From the NCBI GenBank assembly GCA_946885645.1, contig CAMPGU010000118.1, positions 1 through 11,946 on the forward strand: DNA of 11,946 nucleotides, given 5' to 3'. The notes beneath the pieces are model-generated. The model made no database searches. It worked only from the letters and a program-made list of their open reading frames with translations, and was not told where the DNA came from. The number at the start of each line of letters is the position of its first letter. Within the stretch, counting starts at the first letter, position 1. This document shows positions 1-8,081 of this stretch, one piece after another. A program made the translations under genes and the position numbers. Source of the DNA: an uncultured Haloferula sp. (GTDB taxonomy: Bacteria > Verrucomicrobiota > Verrucomicrobiae > Verrucomicrobiales > Akkermansiaceae).

Positions 1-457
1 GCTTCACCAGCTCCGCCGTGAAGCCGCGGTCCGGCTGGATGTAGAGCTGGAACCACGGCGGCACCGTCGCCCCGCGTGCGATCTCTTCCACCGCGGTGCT
101 CGCTTGGGTGCTCACCGTCAGGCAGGTGTCCATCGCGGACGCGCCCAGCACCGTGGCCAGCTCCCCTTCCGGATGGAAGATCCGGTGGAAGGCCGTGGGC
201 GCGATGAAGATGGGGTGCGCGTACTCCCGGCCGAAGAGGTTCAGCGCCGTGCTCGCCGCGGAGAGATCCGTGAAGATCCGCGGGCTCAGCTTCAAGCGCT
301 CGAAGGCCGCGCGATTCCCCCGCAGCGTCGATTCATCCGCCGCGCCGCCGGAAAGATAGGCCCAAGCCCCGGCCTCCACGCGCTCCTCCGCGAGGGCCTC
401 GTAGTCATCGAGCGAAGCCACCCACGGCGGGATAGCGGAAAGCGGGGGCAGCGGCAT
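1..457 (-). CDS. FMN-dependent alpha-hydroxy-acid oxidizing protein, N-terminal part (cut by window edge)
   Basis: Reading the minus strand from the ATG at 457 gives about 152 codons, open to the left edge, so the C-terminal part lies outside. The translation matches the N-terminus of the lactate oxidase / glycolate oxidase / LldD family. It has a helical start (SLDDYEALAEERV), then WAYLSGGAADESTLRGNR, then RLKLSPRIFTDLS, the strand PIFIAPTAFHRIFHPEGE, then a segment equivalent to the family's SxxS region (TVSTQASTAVEEI) and PWFQLYIQPDR. Members are (beta/alpha)8 barrels that oxidise 2-hydroxy acids such as L-lactate or glycolate to 2-oxo acids using FMN. The usual family length is about 350-390 residues, so roughly 60% is missing. 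The catalytic histidine and the FMN-phosphate site would be in the unseen part, so substrate and electron acceptor (oxygen or quinone) cannot be decided. No Shine-Dalgarno sequence is visible. The start was chosen because it lies a family-typical distance before YLSGGA; the frame remains open further upstream. It is divergent from the next gene. Confidence 0.82.
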   Translation of the reverse strand, partial: MPLPPLSAIPPWVASLDDYEALAEERVEAGAWAYLSGGAADESTLRGNRAAFERLKLSPRIFTDLSAASTALNLFGREYAHPIFIAPTAFHRIFHPEGELATVLGASAMDTCLTVSTQASTAVEEIARGATVPPWFQLYIQPDRGFTAELVK

Positions 458-578
458 GGCGATGCATGTTAGGAAACCGCGGTCATCAAGCCACTCCGAA
501 TCACGTATGTTCTCCTGGCAAAGAATCGACGCGATGCCCCTGGCGGCGTAGAGCCTTAGCGACTCTCCCGCATCGCCC

Positions 579-899
579 ATGTCCACGATGCTACGAAAGC
601 CCATGCCGGTCGGCGAATTGCTCCCTCAATTGCTTGCTGCTGGTTCCCTCGATTCGATGGGCGATCTCTTCACGGAGGAGCTGATGTCCATCCTGCTTGA
701 GAATACCTCGGCGATGGTGGAAATCGGCGACGATGACCTCCACGACATCCAACATCCGCTGACCCTTAGCTTTGAGTCCGGGAAGCTTGTTGCCGTGGAA
801 TTATTCGATCCGGAACGTCAGTTCGATCTGAGCCTCCCCGAAGCGTGGGGAGCGAGCCATTCCAAGAAGTTCCTAACGCTCTCCGTGAGGGATCGTTGA
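579..899 (+). CDS. Hypothetical 106-residue protein
   Basis: I do not recognise this family. The protein is small, acidic and soluble-looking: it has no signal peptide and no membrane segment. Its N-terminal half looks helical (VGELLPQLLAAG, then MGDLFTEELMSILLENTS). It is followed by a beta-like half (LTLSFESGKLVAVELFDPE, then FDLSLPEAW) ending in KKFLTLSVRDR. The alternation of hydrophobic and charged residues and the moderate GC suggest a real coding sequence, and the competing frames are Arg/Pro/Ser-rich and less protein-like. In-frame ATGs at 579, 588 and 603 are all possible starts, the frame is open back to a stop at 549-551, and none has a clear ribosome-binding site. It stands alone between a divergent oxidase gene and the DUF1592 gene. 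It could also be the surviving piece of a larger decayed gene. Confidence 0.5.
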   Translation: MSTMLRKPMPVGELLPQLLAAGSLDSMGDLFTEELMSILLENTSAMVEIGDDDLHDIQHPLTLSFESGKLVAVELFDPERQFDLSLPEAWGASHSKKFLTLSVRDR

Positions 900-905
900 G
901 CAAGG

Positions 906-926
906 CCTCCTGCGAGAATGCGGAGG
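906..926 (+). terminator. Weak hairpin after the 106-residue gene
   Basis: CCTCC-t-GC pairs with GC-GGAGG around a six-base loop, starting 7 bases after the TGA of the upstream ORF. No T-run follows, so this is only a candidate transcription stop. Confidence 0.2.
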
Positions 927-989
927 ACGCAGCAGGATCAGACAAACCTTACGCAAATCTTCAATTTCCTGCGAGTTTGGCGCGGTTTC

Positions 990-1006
990 CGCCGTAAAAA
1001 GCGGCG
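990..1006 (+). promoter_or_regulatory. Small hairpin immediately before the DUF1592 start codon
   Basis: CGCCG (990-994) pairs with CGGCG (1002-1006) around an A-rich 7-base loop, ending three bases before the ATG at 1010. It occupies the place where a ribosome-binding site would sit, and no Shine-Dalgarno sequence is seen. It could affect initiation; a 5-bp stem in high-GC DNA may also be chance. Confidence 0.2.
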
Positions 1007-1009
1007 CGC

Positions 1010-3319
1010 ATGCGGCTTCCCTCTTCCATTCTGATCGCCGGTCTCTGGTCCGCCGGGGTGCCGGTCGTTCTCGCTCAAGGAGTGGGGGCGGGACCCGGCG
1101 TGGAGGCGCGCTGGACCGGCGAGGTGCTGCCGCTGATGGAGCGCTACTGCTACGATTGCCACGGCGATGGCATCAAGAAGGGCGAGCTGGCGATCGATAA
1201 GTTCGACTCGATCGCCGAGATGCAGGCGAACCGCGAGGTCTGGAAGCGCATCCGTGACCACCTGCGCCACCAGCTGATGCCGCCGCTGGATGAGGACCAG
1301 CCGAAGGCGGAGGAGCGCAAGAAGATCCTGGCATGGATCGACGACGCGGTTTTCCCGGTCGATCCGGCCCATCCCGATCCCGGCCGCGTGACGCTGCGCC
1401 GGCTCAACCGGGTGGAATACCAGAATACCCTGCGCGACCTGCTGGGCGTGAACGTGAACGTCACGGATCTGATCCCGCCGGACGATTCGGGCTACGGCTT
1501 CGACAACATCGGCGACGTGCTCACGCTGTCCCCCGCCCACCTGGAGCGCTACTTGGAGGCAGCCCGCGTGGTCCTGGACCAGGCGGTGAAGCCGGGGAAA
1601 ATGCCGCCGCCGGAAACCCGCCTGCCGGGGCGCGAATTGAAGGGGAACGGCCACCGCTCGGAGGACGGTCACTTCTTGAACCAAGCCGGCGCGGCGAAGG
1701 CGCCTTTCAAGCCGCTGCGGCCGGGGAACTACCGCATCACCGTCCGGGCGAGCGGCACCTTCGGGGCCGAGGTTCCGCCGGCGATGGAGTTCCGCCTCGA
1801 CGGGAAGAAGCTCCACGAATGGGCGGTCGCGGCACCCTTGAATGACCCGAAGGATTACACGCACGAATTCCGCATCGAAAAGGATGAGCCGGTGGAGGTG
1901 GCCATCGCCTTCACCAATGATTTTTGGGACGAAAACTATTCCGACCGCAGCCGCCGCGATCGGAACCTGATGGTCAATGCACTGCGGATTACCGGCCCGC
2001 TGGACGGCCCGCCGCCGCAGAAGCCGAAGAGCCACCGGGAGATCTACGTCGAGCGCAAGCCGGGGGAAAGCGACGACGGCTACGCGCTGCGCGTCCTGAA
2101 CGGCTTTGCCCGCCGGGCCTTCCGCCGCCCCACGCAGGAGGGCGAGGTGAAGCGCTACCTGCAGCTCGTGGCGCTGGCGAAGCAGCAGGGCGAGGACCTG
2201 GAGCACGGCATCCGGCTGGCTCTGGAAGCGATGCTCGTTTCGCCCTCCTTCCTCTTCCGCGAGGAGCCGCAACCGGAGCCGGACGATGCGGAGAAGATCC
2301 ACCGCATCGACGAGCACGCGCTGGCCACGCGCCTGTCCTACTTTTTCTGGAGCACCATGCCGGACGCGCGGCTGATGGAGCTGGCCAGCCGCGGCGAACT
2401 GCGGAAGAACCTGGATACGGAGCTCGAGCGCCTGCTGCTCGACAAGCGTTCGCGGCAACTCGTCTCGAATTTCACCGGCCAATGGCTGCGGCTGCGCGAC
2501 ATGCCTTCCGCCCAGCCGGGAAGGCGGGTCTTCCCGAAATTCGACCCCAAGCTGCGGAACCTGATGCGCCGGGAGACGGAGATGCTCTTCGAGCACGTGC
2601 TCCGCGAGGACCTGCCGATGACGGCGCTGCTCGATGCGGACTTCACCTTCATCAACGAAAGCCTGGCCCGGCACTACGGGATCCCGGGCGTGGAGGGCGG
2701 CGAATTCCGCAAGGTGACGCTTCAGGACAGCCGCCGCCGCGGGATCCTGGGGCACGGGTCCTTCCACCTGCTGACCTCCTACCCGCTGCGCACTTCCCCG
2801 GTCCTGCGGGGAAAATACGTGCTGGAGAACCTGCTGGATACCGCGCCGCCCCCGCCGCCGCCGAATATCCCGCAGCTCGAGCCGACCTCCCACAACGGCG
2901 ACCAGCGCAGCCTGCGCGAACAACTGGAGAAACACCGCGAGGATCCCTCCTGCGCCTCTTGCCACGCCCTGATGGATCCCATCGGCTTCGGGCTGGAAAA
3001 CTTCGACGCTTCCGGCGCCTGGCGGGATCAGGAGAACGGCAAGGCCATCGACGCTTCCGGCGAACTGATCGGCGGCCGGAAATTCCACGGCGTGGACGAG
3101 CTCCGGAAAGTGCTGGTTCAGGATCACCGGGAGGATTTCCACCGCTCCGTCGCCACCAAGCTGCTGACCTACGCGCTGGGACGCGGGCTCGATTGGTACG
3201 ACAAACCCGCCCTCGACCGGATCGTATCCGAAACGGAAAAGGCCGGCGGCAGCTCCCGCGCGCTGCTGCGGGCCGTGATCGATTCTACCCCTTTCCAATA
3301 CCGCCGCGGAGACTCCTGA
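1010..3319 (+). CDS. Secreted cytochrome-like DUF1587/DUF1595/DUF1592/DUF1588/DUF1585 protein
   Basis: This 769-residue protein has the full domain order known from Planctomycetes and Verrucomicrobia. A Sec signal peptide (about residues 1-22, cut near VLA|QG) is followed by a planctomycete cytochrome-c-type segment with C47-Y-D-C50-H51. Then come DUF1587 (about 130-193, starting RRLNRVEYQNTLRDLLG), an inserted beta-rich segment (about 233-345), DUF1595 (about 355-417) and DUF1592 (about 433-560). DUF1588 (about 575-676) contains a second haem-type motif, C648-A-S-C651-H652, and DUF1585 runs from about 692 to 766. The insert (PGNYRITVRASG, MEFRLDGKKLHEW, then NALRITGP) resembles a beta-sandwich carbohydrate-binding module; that is inference. 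The two CxxCH motifs suggest c-type haem attachment and a periplasmic or surface redox role. The family has no established reaction. The DUF1552 gene starts 17 bases downstream and the two should form one operon. The ATG at 1010 gives the complete signal peptide; no strong ribosome-binding site is visible. Confidence 0.93.
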   Translation: MRLPSSILIAGLWSAGVPVVLAQGVGAGPGVEARWTGEVLPLMERYCYDCHGDGIKKGELAIDKFDSIAEMQANREVWKRIRDHLRHQLMPPLDEDQPKAEERKKILAWIDDAVFPVDPAHPDPGRVTLRRLNRVEYQNTLRDLLGVNVNVTDLIPPDDSGYGFDNIGDVLTLSPAHLERYLEAARVVLDQAVKPGKMPPPETRLPGRELKGNGHRSEDGHFLNQAGAAKAPFKPLRPGNYRITVRASGTFGAEVPPAMEFRLDGKKLHEWAVAAPLNDPKDYTHEFRIEKDEPVEVAIAFTNDFWDENYSDRSRRDRNLMVNALRITGPLDGPPPQKPKSHREIYVERKPGESDDGYALRVLNGFARRAFRRPTQEGEVKRYLQLVALAKQQGEDLEHGIRLALEAMLVSPSFLFREEPQPEPDDAEKIHRIDEHALATRLSYFFWSTMPDARLMELASRGELRKNLDTELERLLLDKRSRQLVSNFTGQWLRLRDMPSAQPGRRVFPKFDPKLRNLMRRETEMLFEHVLREDLPMTALLDADFTFINESLARHYGIPGVEGGEFRKVTLQDSRRRGILGHGSFHLLTSYPLRTSPVLRGKYVLENLLDTAPPPPPPNIPQLEPTSHNGDQRSLREQLEKHREDPSCASCHALMDPIGFGLENFDASGAWRDQENGKAIDASGELIGGRKFHGVDELRKVLVQDHREDFHRSVATKLLTYALGRGLDWYDKPALDRIVSETEKAGGSSRALLRAVIDSTPFQYRRGDS

Positions 3320-3336
3320 CCCGCCCCGACACGCCA

Positions 3337-4647
3337 ATGACCCCGAGACGCACCTTCCTCAAGAGCATCGCCGCCACGCTGGCGGTGCCGGCCTTTCCCT
3401 CGCTCCAGGCAGCCGCCCAAACGGCGAAGGGCGCGGCGGCAGCACCGGCCCGCATGGCCTTCATCTACATCCCGAACGGCGTGAACCTGGACCTCTGGCG
3501 ACCGCAGGGCGCGGGGAAGGATTACGCGATCTCCAAGACCCTTGAACCGCTAGCCGACCTGCGGGAACACTTTTCGGTCATCCGCGGGCTCGACCACGAC
3601 AAGGCCTTCGCCAATGGCGACGGCGCGGGCGACCACGCGCGGGCGAACGCGACCTTCCTGACCGGTTGCCAGGCGCGGAAGACGGCCGGCGCGGACGTGG
3701 AGCTGGGGGAATCGGTGGACCAGATCGCCGCGCGGCAAGTGGGCCGGCAGACGCGGCTGTCCTCGCTGGAGCTTTCCACCGACCCGGCGCGCAGCTCGGG
3801 GAATTGCGATTCAGGTTACTCCTGCGCGTATCAGTTCAACCTTTCCTGGATCAACGAGACCACCCCCGCCCCGGCGGAACGGGACCCGCGCCTGGTCTTC
3901 GAGAAGATGTTCGGTTCCGGGAATGAAAAGGAGGACTCCCGCCGCCGCGCCTACCGGAAGAGCATCCTGGACTTCGTGATGGCGGATGCGAAGCGCCTTC
4001 AGACGCGCCTGGGCTCCACCGACCGCGGCAAGATGGACGAATACCTGACGGCGGTACGCGATGTCGAAACGCGGATCGAGAAGGCGGAGAAGTTCCGCAC
4101 GGAGGTGCCCGAGGACAAGCGCCCGAACGGCGTGCCGGAGGGCTACGGGGAGCACATGCGGATGATGTTCGACCTGATGCACCTGGCCTTCCAAACGGAC
4201 ACCACCCGCGTGTCCTCCTTCCTGCTGGCACACGACGGCTCGAACCGGACTTTCCCGGAGATCGAGGTCCACTCCGCGCACCACGAACTCTCCCACCACC
4301 GCAGCAATCCGCAGATCCTGGAAAACATCGGGAAGATCGACCGCTTCTACGTGGAGCAGCTTGCCTATTTCCTGCGGAAGATGCGCGACACGCCGGAGGG
4401 CGAGGGCTCGCTGCTGGACCACTCGATGATCGTCTATGGCGGCGGCATCGCGGACGGCAACCGCCACAACCACGACGACCTGCCGGTGCTGCTGGCCGGA
4501 CGCGGGAACGGCACGCTGAATCCCGGGCGGGTGATCGAGGCTCCGAAGGGCACGCCGATGACGAACTTGTATCTCTCCCTGCTCGACCGCATGGGCGTGA
4601 GGGCCGACCGCGTCGGGGATTCGACGGGGGTGTTTGAGAAGGTGTGA
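3337..4647 (+). CDS. Tat-exported DUF1552 protein
   Basis: This 436-residue protein begins MTPRRTFLKS, a clear twin-arginine signal, followed by a hydrophobic stretch and an Ala-rich cleavage region near residues 25-28. The mature part starts with RMAFIYIPNGVNLDLW, typical of DUF1552. It has histidine/aspartate clusters that could bind metal: D86-H87-D88, H312-S-A-H315-H316 with H320-H321, and H377-N-H379-D380-D381 before LPVLLAG. The layout is reminiscent of the related DUF1501 family, which has an alkaline-phosphatase/sulfatase-like look; calling it a hydrolase would be inference. DUF1552 genes commonly sit directly after DUF1592-type genes, as here with a 17-bp gap. Tat export means it is folded, perhaps with cofactor, before export. 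Together with its Sec-exported partner it should act in the periplasm or at the cell surface, but the substrate is unknown. No Shine-Dalgarno sequence is seen; the start is fixed by the Tat motif. Confidence 0.92.
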   Translation: MTPRRTFLKSIAATLAVPAFPSLQAAAQTAKGAAAAPARMAFIYIPNGVNLDLWRPQGAGKDYAISKTLEPLADLREHFSVIRGLDHDKAFANGDGAGDHARANATFLTGCQARKTAGADVELGESVDQIAARQVGRQTRLSSLELSTDPARSSGNCDSGYSCAYQFNLSWINETTPAPAERDPRLVFEKMFGSGNEKEDSRRRAYRKSILDFVMADAKRLQTRLGSTDRGKMDEYLTAVRDVETRIEKAEKFRTEVPEDKRPNGVPEGYGEHMRMMFDLMHLAFQTDTTRVSSFLLAHDGSNRTFPEIEVHSAHHELSHHRSNPQILENIGKIDRFYVEQLAYFLRKMRDTPEGEGSLLDHSMIVYGGGIADGNRHNHDDLPVLLAGRGNGTLNPGRVIEAPKGTPMTNLYLSLLDRMGVRADRVGDSTGVFEKV

Positions 4648-4698
4648 CGGAGCACACCCGGGATCTGCCGGTCCGTCCTCCCGGCCGACAGGCCTACC

Positions 4699-4724
4699 GT
4701 AGCTCAAAGCGGCCGCGCCGCTAC
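4699..4724. repeat. Palindromic element, possible REP-like repeat
   Basis: GTAGC (4699-4703) and GCTAC (4720-4724) bracket a perfect hairpin: AGCGGC (4708-4713), loop CGC, then GCCGCT (4717-4722). The compact stem with nested outer palindrome, lying between two genes and with no T-run, looks more like a dispersed palindromic element than a terminator. Only one copy is seen in the window, so the repeat status is a guess. Confidence 0.35.
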
Positions 4725-4735
4725 AAATCGGGAAT

Positions 4736-4780
4736 GGGAGGCGGTATTCCTGCCTCTCAGGCGGACGCCGGAATACTCCC
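4736..4780 (+). terminator. Nested inverted repeat between the DUF1552 gene and the RND gene
   Basis: GTATTCC (4744-4750) pairs with GGAATAC (4770-4776). An alternative outer stem, GGGAG (4736-4740) with CTCCC (4776-4780), can stack on it. Inside, CTGCCT and AGGCGG form a third stem around a three-base loop. The element could end transcription of the DUF1592-DUF1552 unit or form a structured leader for the RND gene. No T-run follows, so intrinsic termination is not assured. Confidence 0.35.
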
Positions 4781-4828
4781 GGAAACCTGCTCGACGCCCC
4801 GCCTCACCTTTCCTAAGACAGCCGCCCC

Positions 4829-7800
4829 ATGATCCGCTGGTTTGCCCGTAACGACATCGCGGCCAATTTCGTGATGTTCGGGATCCTTTTGTTCGGGATC
4901 TGGACGGCGCTGGAAAAGGTGCCGCTGGAGGTCCAGCCGAGCATCCAGTTCAAGGAGGTCCGGGTGAACGTGGAATACCGCGGCGGCAGCCCGGAGGACG
5001 TGGAGCGCGCGGTGGTAGTCCCGATCGAGAGCTCGCTGGAGGGGCTGCCGGGGGTAAAGGAAGTCGTGTCGCGGATTTCCGCCGGCAACGGCGAAGTCCG
5101 CATCATCGCGGATGACGACACCGATCCCGAGGAACTGCTGGAGGAGGTGAAGACCCGGGTGGACGCGATCACGACCTTTCCGCAAGAGATCGAGCCGCCG
5201 AAGCTCCAGGTACCGGACACGGCGCAGTGGTTCGACGTCATCAAGATCGCGGTGACGGGCGACATGGAGGAGGCCGATCTGGTGAAGGCGGCGCGCCGCA
5301 TCCGGGACGATCTGATCGAGATGCCCGGCATTTCCCAGGCGGCGGTGCAGGGGGAAACCCGGCAAGAGATCGCGATCGAGGCGAATCTGGCGCGGCTCCG
5401 CGACTACGGGATGGGATTCTCCGACCTCTCGGAGGCGGTCCGGCGCTCCTCGATCGACCTGCCGGCCGGCCAAATCCAGACCGACGAGGGCAACATCATC
5501 ATCCGCTCCAAAGGGCAAGCCTACGACAAGGAGCAATTCGAGTCTATCGTGGTGCGGAGCCAGAACGGCGCGGAAGTGCTGCTGCGCGACGTGGCGACGG
5601 TGGGCGACGGCTTCGAGGAGAACAAGAAGCTGCTGCGTTTCAACGGCCGCCCGGCGCTGCTGGTCGAGGCCCTGCGCCTCCATAACGAGAACGCGCTCGA
5701 CATCGCGGCCAAGGTGAAAACCTACGTGGCGGCCCAGCGGGAGAAATTCCCGGAGGGGATCGAGCTCTACTTGTGGGACGACAGCTCGCTGGAGCTGGAA
5801 GGGCGGCTGGGGACGCTTTTGACCAGCCTGGCACAGGGGGGCATCCTCGTGATGATCGTGCTGGGCCTTTTCCTGCGGCCTTCCATCGCCTTCTGGGTGG
5901 CACTGGGAATTCCCGTCTCCTTCGCGGGCGGCCTGATCGCGATGCCGTGGTTCGGCCTGAGCGCGAATATCATGACGATCTTCGGCTTTATCATCGTGAT
6001 CGGCATCGTGGTGGACGATGCGATCGTGACCTCGGAGAACGTCTATACGAAGCTGAGGGCGGGCATGGACCCGCTGGAGGCCGCGGTGGTGGGAACGAAG
6101 GAGATCGCGGTGCCGGTGACCTTCGGCGCGCTGACCACGATCGTGGCTTTCGTCCCGCTGATGTTTTTCGACGGCTTCTACGGGAATTTCACCCGCCAAA
6201 TCCCGCCGATCGTGGGTGCCGTGCTGATCGCCTCGCTGATCGAGTCCAAGTTGGCGCTGCCTTGCCACCTGAAGTCGATCAAGGTGGGGCGGACACATTT
6301 CAATTGGTTCTCGCGCTTTCAGAAAAGCGTGGCGGACGGGCTTGAGGCTTTCGTTGACCGCTACTACCACCCCTCCCTCAAGTTCGCGGTGGATCACCGC
6401 TACGCGACGATCGCCTGCTTCATCGCTCTGGCGATGATCAGCCTGGCCATCTTCAACAGCGGCAGGCTCGGCTTCACGAACATGCCGGAAATCGACAAGA
6501 ACCGGATCATCGCCCAAGTGCGGATGCCACGGGACACGGCGCTCGAAGTGACCGATGAACGGGTGATTCGGATCGTGGGAGCCGTGGATCAATTGCGGAA
6601 GGAATTCACCGACCCGGGCACCGGAAAATCGCTGATCGAGGACGTGCTGACCAGCACCGGCGGGTGGAGCGGCGGCGGCGGCGTGGATCCCCGCCAGGGA
6701 TTCGTGGTGATGTCCATCATGGATCCGGGGCTGCGCAGCGTCCCGGGGCCGAAGAACTCGGAGATCGCGAAGCGGTGGGAGGAGCTGGTCGGGGAGATGC
6801 CGGATGCCCAATCCTTCGCGATCTTCAGCGACCGCGGGGGCGGCTTCCGCGGCGGCGGGGATGATCTGGAATCCATCGAAATCGAGCTGCGCGGCCCGGC
6901 CTCGGATCTGCGGGACGATCTGGCGGAAGAAATGGAAGCCGTGCTGGAATCCTACGCCGGCATCGCCGACGCGTCCGCGGACGTGGGGCGTGGCCAGAAC
7001 GAGCTGCACGTGACGCTCAAGCCGGAAGGCAGCGCGCTCGGTCTGACGCAGCAGGAACTGGCGCGCCAGATCCGCAGCGCCTTTTTCGGAGAGCAGGCGC
7101 AGCGCGTGCAGCGCGGCCGGGACGACATCCGCGTGATGGTCCGGCTGCCCCTGGAGCAGCGCCAATCCCTCCACACGCTGGACAAGCTCCACATCCGCAC
7201 GCCGGATGGCGGCCATGCCCCCTTCCATACCGTCGCGAATGTCACACGCGTACCCTCCCGCTCCGACATCCGGCGGATCGATGGAGCGCAGGTGATCGAG
7301 GTGCGCGCGCGTCCCGTGGACGAGACGGTGAATGTCGTTTCCATCGCCCGGAACATCGCCCCCCGTCTGGACGCGCTCCTCAACCAGCACCCGGAGCTTT
7401 CCTGGCGCTTCGACGGCTACGTGGCGGAGCACGAGGAGACGACGCAAAAGACGATCTACATCGCGATCGGCCTTTTCCTGGCGCTCTACGGGTTGCTGGC
7501 GGTGCCGTTCAAATCGATGACCCAGCCCTTCATCGTGATGCTGGCCATTCCTTTCGGGGTGATCGGCGCGCTGGCCGGCCACATGATCCGGGACATCACG
7601 CCATCCTTCCTCTCCATTTTCGGCATCCTGGCGCTGGCGGGCGTGGTGGTGAACGACTCGATCGTGCTGGTGGACTTCATCAACCAACGGCGGGCCGAGG
7701 GCCAAAACCTCTATCAAGCGGTGGTGGAGTCCGGCGCCCGGCGCTTCCGGCCGATCCTGCTGACCTCGCTGACCACCTTCGCCGGGCTGCTGCCCCTGAT

Positions 7801-8017
7801 CCTGGACGATTCCATCCAGAACCAGATGCTGGTCCCCATGGCGGTGTCGCTGGGGTTCGGCCTGCTTTTCGCCACCGCCATCACGCTCTACCTCATCCCC
7901 GCCGCCTATCTGGTGCTGGAAGAGGTGCTCGGCCTGATCCGCAAGGGCTGGGCCTGGTATCGCCGGCCCTTCGCCCGCGAGGAGCCGCCTGCGGCCACCG
8001 GAGAATCCGCATTTTGA
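4829..8017 (+). CDS. RND-family efflux permease (AcrB/HAE-type inner-membrane subunit)
   Basis: This 1062-residue protein has the usual length and plan of RND efflux permeases: one N-terminal membrane helix (about residues 10-28), a large periplasmic porter region, a helix bundle from about 335, a second periplasmic region, and a final helix bundle from about 880. The N-terminal VEYRGGSPEDVERAVVVPIE stretch is highly typical. The proton-relay helix 4 carries D396-D397 in GIVVDDAIV, matching the AcrB Asp pair. In helix 10, where AcrB has a lysine, this protein has N942-D943 in GVVVNDSIVLVDF, as seen in several non-AcrB RND branches. Two glycine-rich loops (about 611-618 and 670-677) are unusual. 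It would export a substrate using the proton gradient, normally with a periplasmic adaptor and an outer-membrane channel, but neither is encoded nearby. The upstream gap of 181 bp holds inverted repeats, and the site before the ATG is only weakly purine-rich. Substrate unknown. Confidence 0.95.
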   Translation: MIRWFARNDIAANFVMFGILLFGIWTALEKVPLEVQPSIQFKEVRVNVEYRGGSPEDVERAVVVPIESSLEGLPGVKEVVSRISAGNGEVRIIADDDTDPEELLEEVKTRVDAITTFPQEIEPPKLQVPDTAQWFDVIKIAVTGDMEEADLVKAARRIRDDLIEMPGISQAAVQGETRQEIAIEANLARLRDYGMGFSDLSEAVRRSSIDLPAGQIQTDEGNIIIRSKGQAYDKEQFESIVVRSQNGAEVLLRDVATVGDGFEENKKLLRFNGRPALLVEALRLHNENALDIAAKVKTYVAAQREKFPEGIELYLWDDSSLELEGRLGTLLTSLAQGGILVMIVLGLFLRPSIAFWVALGIPVSFAGGLIAMPWFGLSANIMTIFGFIIVIGIVVDDAIVTSENVYTKLRAGMDPLEAAVVGTKEIAVPVTFGALTTIVAFVPLMFFDGFYGNFTRQIPPIVGAVLIASLIESKLALPCHLKSIKVGRTHFNWFSRFQKSVADGLEAFVDRYYHPSLKFAVDHRYATIACFIALAMISLAIFNSGRLGFTNMPEIDKNRIIAQVRMPRDTALEVTDERVIRIVGAVDQLRKEFTDPGTGKSLIEDVLTSTGGWSGGGGVDPRQGFVVMSIMDPGLRSVPGPKNSEIAKRWEELVGEMPDAQSFAIFSDRGGGFRGGGDDLESIEIELRGPASDLRDDLAEEMEAVLESYAGIADASADVGRGQNELHVTLKPEGSALGLTQQELARQIRSAFFGEQAQRVQRGRDDIRVMVRLPLEQRQSLHTLDKLHIRTPDGGHAPFHTVANVTRVPSRSDIRRIDGAQVIEVRARPVDETVNVVSIARNIAPRLDALLNQHPELSWRFDGYVAEHEETTQKTIYIAIGLFLALYGLLAVPFKSMTQPFIVMLAIPFGVIGALAGHMIRDITPSFLSIFGILALAGVVVNDSIVLVDFINQRRAEGQNLYQAVVESGARRFRPILLTSLTTFAGLLPLILDDSIQNQMLVPMAVSLGFGLLFATAITLYLIPAAYLVLEEVLGLIRKGWAWYRRPFAREEPPAATGESAF

Positions 8018-8050
8018 CAGATTGCCGATCCGCGGTATCGCGGCTAGGAT
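8014..8050 (+). promoter_or_regulatory. Candidate promoter for the halogenase-like gene
   Basis: TTGACA (8014-8019) overlaps the RND stop codon and has a poor -10 match, TATCGC, 16 bases on (8036-8041). A second arrangement, TTGCCG (8022-8027) with TAGGAT (8045-8050) at a 17-base spacing, is also possible. Either would start transcription just before the AGAGG ribosome-binding site (8066-8070). Confidence 0.25.
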
Positions 8051-8081
8051 CGCGGCGCTTCGGACAGAGGCGCTTCTACTC

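Noticed and set aside
938..3337. A 799-codon open frame antisense to the DUF1592 gene
   Set aside because: The plus-strand protein has a complete, recognisable domain order. The antisense frame is rich in Arg, Ala, Gln and Val without any family motif, as expected from high-GC mirror frames.
1924..4647. A 907-codon reading that joins an out-of-frame stretch of the DUF1592 gene to DUF1552
   Set aside because: The first ~470 codons are a frame-shadow of the DUF1592 gene. The real DUF1552 start is the ATG at 3337, which gives a proper Tat signal.
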